A DNA stretch of 64,000 bases, taken from Hippophae tibetana (lineage: Eukaryota > Streptophyta > Magnoliopsida > Rosales > Elaeagnaceae). The translations under genes were made by a program, and so were the position numbers. Under the pieces are notes generated by a model. That model did not search any database. It was not told the DNA's origin and saw only the letters and a list, made by a program, of their open reading frames with translations. Within the stretch, counting starts at the first letter, position 1; each line of letters begins with the position of its first letter. The DNA is taken from assembly GCA_037013495.1 (NCBI GenBank), contig CM072801.1:89327816-89391815 (forward strand). The letters are read 5' to 3'. Below are positions 56,176 to 64,000 of the stretch, piece after piece.

Positions 56176-57997
56176 TGATGAGTGCTCAAAAAGCACTAAA
56201 ATTACCATGATTTTATGCACATTAATTGATTAAAAATATATATATATTTATATATATTTGTCTTTTCGGAATCACAGATATTTTTATTGTTTTTTAGGTA
56301 TTTTGCTTAAAACGTAACTTAAAGACTCAAAGAGGAATATTGGAGGCAATACATCACAAATATATTCATAAAATAAATGAGGAAAAGTCAACAAATGTGG
56401 AAAAATTGGACAAAATGGGTCAAAAATGTCAAAAATGTCAAAAAGGAGGAAATCGCGCCACCCAATTGCCCAACCGCGCCCAACAATGCACGCGCCAAAT
56501 CTCCCTTCTACGCGCGCCTGCACCCAGCCTACTCCCATCTGCGCGTGCCTGCGCCCAGTCTGTGCCCATCTATGCGTGCCTACGCCCATCTGCGTGCGCA
56601 GCCGCCCCCCACGCCAACATGACGTCATCAAATGATGTCATCATTCACTACTCTGCGTTTCCACCATTTTTTTATCATTTTTTCACCCACTTTTTCTTCT
56701 CATCCTCACCTATAAATACCCTCATTCTCTTCATAACTAAACACCCCTAAAAATACATCTTGTCTTCTCTTTCTTTCTCTCATTTCTTAGTTTTTAAGTT
56801 TTTCTTAGTTTTTAGCTTTTCTTAGTTAGTTTCTCTTAGTTTTAGAGTTCTTCTCTTTTTGAGAAGAACTAGTTATGTTTTGTAATTTATTTGCTTTTCG
56901 ATTCAATAAATGGGAGTGCAAATTCCGCTTGGAGGTTTTCCAGTAACGGGAATAACAACAAAGTACTGTAAGGGTTTTATTTTATTTACAGTTATTTTTT
57001 ATGCTTTATTCTTACATGTTATATTTAATTTGTCTGTGATTAAATTTAACTTTGCTGGCTATTTGTAAACATGATATAATAATAACGTTGTTATGCTTGC
57101 GAAATATTAAATAGGTAAAAATATCTAAAATGAATTGATTTTATTTTTATTCATGATTTTATATTAAGAATGTTAGAGAGAAATATATTATTTTTCATTA
57201 CAAAATTAAATATGAAAATTAGATTTTAAGGTTTAGTTATCCGGTCTGATTTAGAGTAATGCTATTTTATTTGTTGGTACAATCGCCCGGTAGTTAGAGT
57301 AAAGCTCTATTTCAAAAGTTTTTATAAGAATTATTATCTGAAAATGTATTGACAACATGTTTTCAGTAGTGATTTTAAAACTTGAAAGTTAGTACTCGAA
57401 TAATTAAATTCTTAGGTTTAATTTGGACACCTTGAATAAAGTTTAAACTGTCTAACCCTATCAAAGGTGGCATTTAAATGGTTCATTTTCAATCTCTTAG
57501 AAAACTGAATTAATTTAATTAACCAAATTAGTTATCAACCACACCCATAGGTGTTAATTGATTTGTTTAGTTAACAAAGAATATCTAACCCCACCAAATG
57601 TGGTATTTATATAAAAAAGAGAGAATCAATAAATATCAATTCATATCTTTAATAACCTAAATAATATGAGCAAGCATAATTAACTTAGTTATTATATCCA
57701 TAAATACTCCACCATTATAAATGATAAAATTTGCATAAATGTTTATTGAATCTATGTTTAATTTTCTGTCAATAGATTAAAAACACAAAACCCAAAATAT
57801 CGTGACAGGATGTTTAGGATTTAATTTCGTTTTTAAAAGTTTAAATAATAAATTAAAAACCACATATATTCCTTCCTTAGATCGACCTTGGGAGTATACT
57901 TAACATTTTCTACGAAATGATTCGTGCACTTGCGAGAATTTTATAAATATAAAACCAAAGTATTTGCAGGATCGACGATGCCGATTTCTGCTCATCA
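56176..57997 (+). repeat. solo LTR E, Athila-like family 1
   Basis: 1822 bp from TGATGAGTGCTC to TGCTCATCA, flanked by AGTGA (56171-56175, 57998-58002), with Copia F coding sequence on both sides. It has TGACGTCA (56620) and TGATGTCA (56633), TATAAATA (56711), the perfect hairpin (56846-56870), AATAAATGGGAGTGC (about 56905) and the CCACC palindromes. It is the cleanest copy of this LTR in plus orientation. Confidence 0.92.
56620..56718 (+). promoter_or_regulatory. LTR E promoter: paired TGACG boxes and TATA
   Basis: TGACGTCA at 56620-56627 and TGATGTCA at 56633-56640 (a C-to-T change), again 13 bp apart, 71 bp upstream of TATAAATA at 56711-56718. Confidence 0.6.
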
Positions 57998-58199
57998 AGT
58001 GACTTATCCATATTTGTAAAAACTTACAAATCAATTAAGAACTTGGAGAGCCATATGCCTTTCTTTGTTGTTTCACAAGCATCTACTATTTGGCTTCCAT
58101 GGTGTAATCGACTATACAACCATGCATAATGCTTCTCCATACAATGGATCCACCATTGAGAGTGTACACTAACACATATGTAGATTTATGAGAATATTT

Positions 58200-58990
58200 A
58201 TTTGCTTGAACGTTAGAGTCTTTGTATCTTATGGGGATCAAATACCACTAGAATAGATTAACATAGTTTTACGACACCTATGCATTTGAGGATGCTTAGT
58301 GCATGTGCTCAAAGGGAAAATTGGGAAGTTGGAATTTCTATTCGAAGTATGCCTCTTTGTAGGATACTCGACGGAAATGAGAAGAGATTTACTCTGAATT
58401 CATCAAGATACTAAAGTATTTATTTCAACAAATGTTATATTTCTTGACAATACCTACATGAATGATTTCAAGCCTCGTAGAAGGGTATTGCTAGAGGAAT
58501 TACAATTTGATATGATTAAACAAATTCCATTTGTTAGAAAATATATTCGACTAATCACAACACCATTGTCCATAATCACGATCCACCATAACTTTGTTGT
58601 AGTATGATGGTAATTAGATTGTCAAACCGCTAGATAGGAGATGGTAAGGAAACAGTTTTGTGTCCAATAGTCTTATTGCTGACCCTCATCTCATAAACAA
58701 GCCATAAAGGATATTGACAAGAATAAATGGCTTGAAGCTATAAGTCTAGAGATGAAATCTATGTGTACTCGCTCACTCTGGGTGCTTGTAGAGAAGTGTG
58801 ATGATGTCCAATTCATTGAATGCAACATGCTATATAAAAAGGAAATATGAGTGGATATGAAGTGAAGATTTTCAAAACAAGATTAGGTTTTACTCAAAAA
58901 GGAGTTGATAAAGAGGAAAATTTCTCATAAATTGTAATGCTTAAATCCATTTGCATACTCTTGTTCATTGGATAGCTCTCTATGCATTTC
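58200..58990 (+). pseudogene. Copia integrase end and RT start (element G)
   Basis: Plus-strand reading: FVGYSTEMRRDLL, KVFISTNVIFLDNTYMNDFK (about 58412), then IDKNKWLEAISLEMKSMCTR, SLWVLVEKCDDVQFIECNML, YKKE, RLGFTQKGVDKEENFS and VMLKSICILVHW. These are the end of integrase and the start of Copia RT (K-W--AM--EM-SM--N-VW; YK-K; ARLVAKG-TQ-EG-DY-ETFSPV). Opposite orientation to F, so F and G are two separate remnants meeting near 58180. Confidence 0.85.
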
Positions 58991-60240
58991 AAATACATTT
59001 TACACTAAAATATTAATTAATTTAATTAAAATTATAGATATAATTTTTATGTTATTTTATTTTCTAGTTGATAAAAAAATAGTAGATAAATTATAAATTT
59101 TAATATTTTGTACATAACATATGCGTATGCACGTGATTATAGTTCTAATATAAGGCTAATTTGTAAGATCTATTTGTTAAATTAGTTTTTAAAATTATGT
59201 TTAGTTTGTAGAATGGAAAAAAAATGAGAAAATAATAATAATGATAATTAAATTCAAGAGAAACAATATTATTACTACTATTTTTATTTTAGTAGTGGAA
59301 TTAATATAATAATAAATGTTAAATTAAAATTTATAAAGTTATAAATGAAGCAAAATTTAAATTTAAATTTTTATTTTTAAAAGATATAAAATGAAAAAAA
59401 TGATTATACAAATGTGTGAGAAAATAAACTATTTCAGTAATATATTTTTAAAAAGTATAAGAGGATGGAGCATTCATGCTAGTATTATAATATTTTACAT
59501 TATTTAAGTGTAAGTAGCTTCATTCAAATGTTGTTCATATATTAGTTAGTATTAAAATGAATATAAATATTTTAAATGAGGTTTTATTACTATTAAAATT
59601 TATATAAAATTTTAGTTTTAATTATACTATTAGTTTTTAAAATTTATAAGATTTAATATTTTAATTTTTTTAATATTATATATGTTATATTTTAAATTTA
59701 ATACACTTAATTTAAATTTTAAAATTATAATAAATTGTACTATAATAGTTAGAATTAACGTATTTAAAAACTTATTTTTTTACATTATTTAATCATTTAA
59801 TTTTTAAAATTTAATATACTTATTCCATTATCTTTAAATTTAGATTAAAATTATAAAATTATAAAATTTAAAAATATAATAACTATAATATTATGAAAAA
59901 AGTTAATAACTAAAATGTTATATTTGATAAATTTAAGTACGATCTTTATAATAAAATTAACGATATCATTGGTACTTTAGTAATATTATGTGTATTAACA
60001 TTTTAAATTTAACTAATTTAATGTAAGTTTAGATATTATATTAAATTATAATATAATAATTAAAATTAATGTGTTAAAAATTTTAATTTGATGTTATTGA
60101 ATTCTTTAATTTTTAAAATTTAATGTAATTAGTTTATTATTTTTAAATTTTGATTAAAATTATTAAATTTAAAATTACAGGCCAAGTAATATTATAAAAA
60201 AAATTAAGGAATTAAATTATAACAGTTATTTCTTTTTAAA
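58991..60240. other. AT-rich intergenic region upstream of the STR8-like gene
   Basis: Almost pure A/T runs with no ORF, no LTR border and no recognised repeat unit. The region up to 60314 should hold the promoter of the STR8-like gene; I could not single out a convincing TATA box among so many AT words. Confidence 0.5.
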
Positions 60241-60314
60241 GTTCTCCTTGTTTTCCATATTCGCAAGGACAAGCACAAATACACAGAAAAAGTTCATAGA
60301 AAATAAGCGCCGAG

Positions 60315-63300
60315 ATGAAAGGCTGTTGTGGGATTATCTGGTGCACGCCCATCTCTACAATTGCTTCATTCGATGCCAGCAAACCAAGAACCACAAACGC
60401 TCACCACTTTAACCTTTGGTCTCGAAATACCACATTCTTAAGCCATACCCACCCGAAGAAACACTTCCCATCTTTGACCCAAGGAACCAAAACGGATTTC
60501 GATTGTCGCTTCCGAAATGGGCATGAATTTCCATTACATTGCAGCACTAGTTGCAGAGAGATTTCAGAAGAGGACGACGATAGTATTGTTGTCATCAATT
60601 TTTACCGTTTTGTTTCCATCGAAGATCCACAAGCAGAAGTTGCTAAGCAGCTCACCTTTTTAGAGGTTTTATGTAATCGCTTATGTTATTATTAGCGAAC
60701 TTATTATCCTGTTCTTAGCTTCTTTTTTAGTTCTCGTTATATTTTTGTTGATGTGGAAATTCCATGAATGTTCCTTTTTTAAAAATGTTGATGAATTCAG
60801 ATCCAAGTTGAATTCCTGAGATACTGTTTTCACTATGAAGGTCAACTAATAAATGTAAAAACATGGTCTAAAATTGATTAATTTTTTTTCGGTGTCAAAA
60901 TTTTGTTTTGGGATAAACAATTTTTTTTGTTGGGAAATTACAAAAAATAACACCCTAAAATTTATAACAATAAAAATAACACCAATATTAAACGGTATCC
61001 AATTGGACAACATTCAATATTGAATGAATTTAAATTATCATAATTTAATTTGAACCTCATTCAATGTAAAATTATGTGACAGACTCTTTTTAATAGTGAA
61101 AACGTATAAAGTGAACATGATGAGTGTTATTTTTATGGTTACAAGTCGTAAGAATGTTATTTTTATTGTTTTCTTTTTTCATTTCTTGATATCATATATT
61201 GAATTATGTCTAGGACATGGACATACGTGGTCGGATATATCTGAGTGAGCAAGGAATTAATGCACAGGTATATTTCATTTAAACCTTGAATTCAAATGCG
61301 TATGAATTATTTTTCTTGTTTTTCTTCTTTGAGTAATGCTAATGGCATACAAATTTGCACTTATGCCAATTAATTATAGTGTTTTATGTGGCAAAATAAA
61401 TTTGGAACGGTGACGTTATTCATTTTTTCAAAATTATTTTGTGACATATCACATCACAATTGGTATGAGTACGAATATGTGTGTAAATTTGTGTGCATTT
61501 GGTGTTTCTCTTCTTCTTTAGGTGAGGGATTTTTAAAACATAAATATCCTTTCAGGTGCCCATACAAACACTTCTGTTATTGTTAGAAATGACTTAATGA
61601 ATTTTATATTCTCTTCTTTTGATCTGTTTTACATCAATATGTATGCATTTTCACACGACCTTAAAGTTGCACGCTGTTTGAAACTTTGAGTTATGCTCTG
61701 CCTTTTCTGCTTCTCACTCTTCCTGTTGTGGAAGACCTCTTAAGCTAATAAAAATGTTCATCATTAAGGACCAGGAGTAATTAAGGAGTCATAACATTAA
61801 CAATATAGATATATTGTCAAATTACAGAACCCCCAACACAAGTTGATGCCATATAACTTGACGTCCAAGATGCAATTTAACGGATATAAGGTATTAGTGA
61901 GACTGGATTAATTGCTCATCCTGATATGAGTTTACTTGTTGACATGTTTAAAGTGAAATTTTGAATTTTGTAATAAGTTTAGCATGCAAGTTACTCGTAT
62001 TTTATTCTTCTCCTTCCTCTGGGATTATTGGTTATGCCCTTCTGAAATATAGCAAAGAAGTTTTGCTCTTAATCTATGTAATTTATTTTACCCTTGGAGT
62101 CAAAGCAAGTTACATGCAGTAGTGGTGCAGTTGTACCTCATGGTTTAATTACTGTACTTTTCTTTATTATATATTTAGCATCGAGCTCTTAATTTGCCTT
62201 TTCTTTGTGCAGTTCAGTGGGCCTTCGAAACATGCTCTTGCATATGTTGAATGGCTGAAAGAAGATGACAGATTTTCAGACATTTTAGTTCAGGTTTCTC
62301 CAGCGCTTAATGGACATGCCTTTCCAAAATTGAAGTTACGGTATAAGCGTTCATTAGTCCAGGTTAGCTACCATCATCTTGCCTGTTTATGTATCCTGAT
62401 ATTGCTAAGTCACTTCATATGGATTTATAAGTCTTGTTTTTGTTCAAATATACATTCTCAATCTAATATCATTGCCCTCAAGTTACATTTATAGGCAAGG
62501 GAGAGCAGTTTCTCTTAAGTCTTAATAAAGTCCCTCTATATTTTCTCTCCTCTTAATTGTCTTTAGTAGGATTATTCTTAACTTCTCATGAGTCTTAATT
62601 GAAAAGTTTGTATGTCTTAGTTAGAAGGTTGTTGTAAGAGTTGTGTCTTGTAGTTTGATTTTGGTTCATTGGGATTACAAGTGGATTACCGATCCATTTT
62701 GTATTGATTTTTTAAATCTTTTTTACTAATATAATATAAAGTTTCTTATAAAAAAGAAAAATATTGTTTTTAGTAGGACGTCATAAGATAATTCAAACAC
62801 GTATGCAAACGTGCAAAAATCTATGCATGGTTACTGATCTTAGAAATGTGTGGCCACACAGGGCGACCATATTTCAATTATTTTAAAGTTATAGGAAGGT
62901 GACTGGTGATTGGTTGTGTATGTGCATGTGAGAGGTTTTTCGATTTAAAAACAAATTCTAACTCTCTTAACTAACAATCTTCTTCAGTTGGAAGGAGGTA
63001 TTGCCCATCTTCCTTTGCTTGATGCTTCGATGCGAGCAACACCTTTAGAACCCTCTGAATGGCGAAAGAGATTAGAAGTAGTAAATACAACGTCAAACAA
63101 GAATTCTAATAGTATCATACTGGATGTGAGAAACAGTATGGTTTCCCTTCCTTCCTAGATGCTTTTTGTTACATTTTGCTTGGTTGGAAGCTCCCATATT
63201 TTTGAATTTCAACCAAAGGCATTGTTTTATATAAAAGTGGTCATTGAATTCAAGAAATACCATTTAGGGTAAATTTGCACCATTATTACCAAACTTACTT

Positions 63301-63900
63301 TCATGTTTTGTCGAAATCTACCTCTTAAATTTTTTGTACGATAGATCTATCTTCAAATCAACCTCCTTATAAATGTTACAGAAATATCATCTTCGTCATT
63401 AAGGTAACAAAATTAACATTTTTTTTGTCACGTGAACCCCACGTGACCAATTTAAGTGTAGATTTAGACAAATCATGAAAGTTTAGTGGTACTTTTGTTT
63501 GTCACATGGAGTTTATTTGAAAAAAAAACTTTAATTTTTGTTATTTGAATGATGGTGATGGTATTTTAGTAACACTTATTTGGAGGTTAATGGTGCATTT
63601 GTCATACTCAATAGTTGAGTTGTAGATTTCAATAAACCATGAAAATTTGGGGTAGGTTTGTTCGTTTACCCTATTGTTTATGATTTCTATGATATGACAA
63701 CCTTAATTTGTGCCTTGAGAGATCTTATTTTTTTTGTATTTTCAATGATATTTTTGCTCTTAATTTCATCCATTGAATTTTAAAGATTTTGTGACTGCTT
63801 GTTATTAGGTTATGAGTGGGACATTGGTCATTTTCATGGAGCACAACGACCAAATGTAGATTGCTTCAGAAGCATTTCGTTTGGGCTATCCGAATCAATG
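60315..63900 (+). CDS. STR8: rhodanese-domain protein, STR8/UPF0176 (TrhO-like), 5' part of gene
   Basis: Five exons fit GT-AG introns and keep frame: 60315-60665, 61214-61267, 62213-62362, 62988-63135 and 63809-63900; the gene continues past the window. Exon 1 opens with a poorly conserved, likely plastid-targeting N-terminus, then IVVINFYRFVSIEDPQAEVA. Exon 2 gives DMDIRGRIYLSEQGINAQ, exon 3 FSGPSKHALAYVEWLKEDDR and HAFPKLKLRY, exon 4 LEGGIAHLPLLDASMRATPL and SIILDVRN, exon 5 SYEWDIGHFHGAQRPNVDCF. This is the UPF0176 N-terminal domain followed by the start of the rhodanese domain. Bacterial TrhO hydroxylates tRNA wobble uridine; a like role in plastids is inference. The rhodanese cysteine loop (CTGGIRC-type) is beyond the window. 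Arabidopsis STR8 is the closest family member I recall. Confidence 0.9.
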
Positions 63901-64000
63901 GTATGATCTGTCATAAATATCATATTGGTACTCTTAAGAATTTTTGACTTTGTGAAATTGAATTTGGATAATCTAAAAGGTGTGACGACCTCACAAGTAT

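Larger units (their letters stand above)
55910..58165 (-). pseudogene. Copia RNase H end (element F), split by solo LTR E
   Basis: Minus-strand reading from 58165: VYTLNGGSIVWRSIMHGCIV, DYTMEAK, then after solo LTR E: SKEPRSHKMGKRIEHAYHLI, QEIMHRGDA, NVADPFTKTFPTKSFECRLE and GMRLRDMSHFL. These are the conserved C-terminal blocks of Copia RNase H (WRS-KQ--A-ST-EAEY; H-I---HFIRE; VADPLTK). The coding parts are 57998-58165 and 55910-56175. Stops and a frameshift near 56060. Confidence 0.85.

Noticed and set aside
60401-60598. Minus-strand ORF opposite the first STR8-like exon
   Set aside because: It is a shadow of the real exon, whose frame matches UPF0176 and joins correctly to exon 2.
61386-61586. 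66-residue ORF within intron 2 of the STR8-like gene
   Set aside because: It lies between well-supported exons 2 and 3 and matches nothing in the family.

Overview
The window looks like nuclear DNA of a dicot plant. It is AT-rich, packed with nested LTR retrotransposons of Ty1/Copia and Ty3/Gypsy (mostly Athila/Tat-like) type, and holds one intron-containing plant gene at its right edge. That gene (exons from 60315 to 63900, running off the window) encodes a plastid-type rhodanese-domain protein of the STR8/UPF0176 (TrhO-like) family. I could not name the species. No rRNA, tRNA or CRISPR was seen.

Layout. (1) 1-3337: degraded minus-strand LTR element. (2) 3398-4830: one-sided CACTA-like remnant. 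(3) 4994-26972: a Copia element of about 4.4 kb opened up by a nest of later insertions. Its gag is split by element A (5579-19842; 344-bp LTRs, TSD CTCTT), and A is itself hit by a minus-strand Athila-like fragment (7690-10165) and by element 2 (11537-18604; TSD AGTTG). The same Copia element is split again by a minus-strand solo LTR (21730-25074), which holds an oddly inverted LTR insertion (22989-24648; TSD GGTGC). (4) 27050-34302: RNase-H-like remnant, an inverted pair of one Gypsy LTR family (H and B), gag and transposon-protein fragments. (5) 34303-44044: Athila-like pol (element C) broken by two solo LTRs. (6) 44136-51743: element D, an Athila-like deletion derivative with both LTRs. 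(7) 51744-54700: nothing recognised. (8) 54700-58990: Copia remnants F (minus) and G (plus), F cut by solo LTR E (56176-57997; TSD AGTGA). (9) 58991-60314: AT-rich upstream region of the STR8-like gene.

The most unusual object is element A. Between its PBS and PPT it has a degenerate gag zinc knuckle, but instead of pol it carries intron-free pieces of host genes: an ABCB (P-glycoprotein) nucleotide-binding domain joined in frame to a protein disulfide isomerase (PDI) segment, plus further unrecognised coding-like sequence. This resembles the transduction known for maize Bs1. Element 2 then landed inside the captured PDI segment, and the PDI reading resumes exactly on the other side of a 5-bp duplication.

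The repeated Athila-like LTR family (five copies) has a shared promoter-like layout: a GC-rich hypervariable island, two TGACGTCA boxes 13 bp apart, a TATA box, a 10-bp hairpin with one covarying pair, then AATAAA. All retrotransposon reading frames are broken; only the STR8-like gene looks intact within the window.
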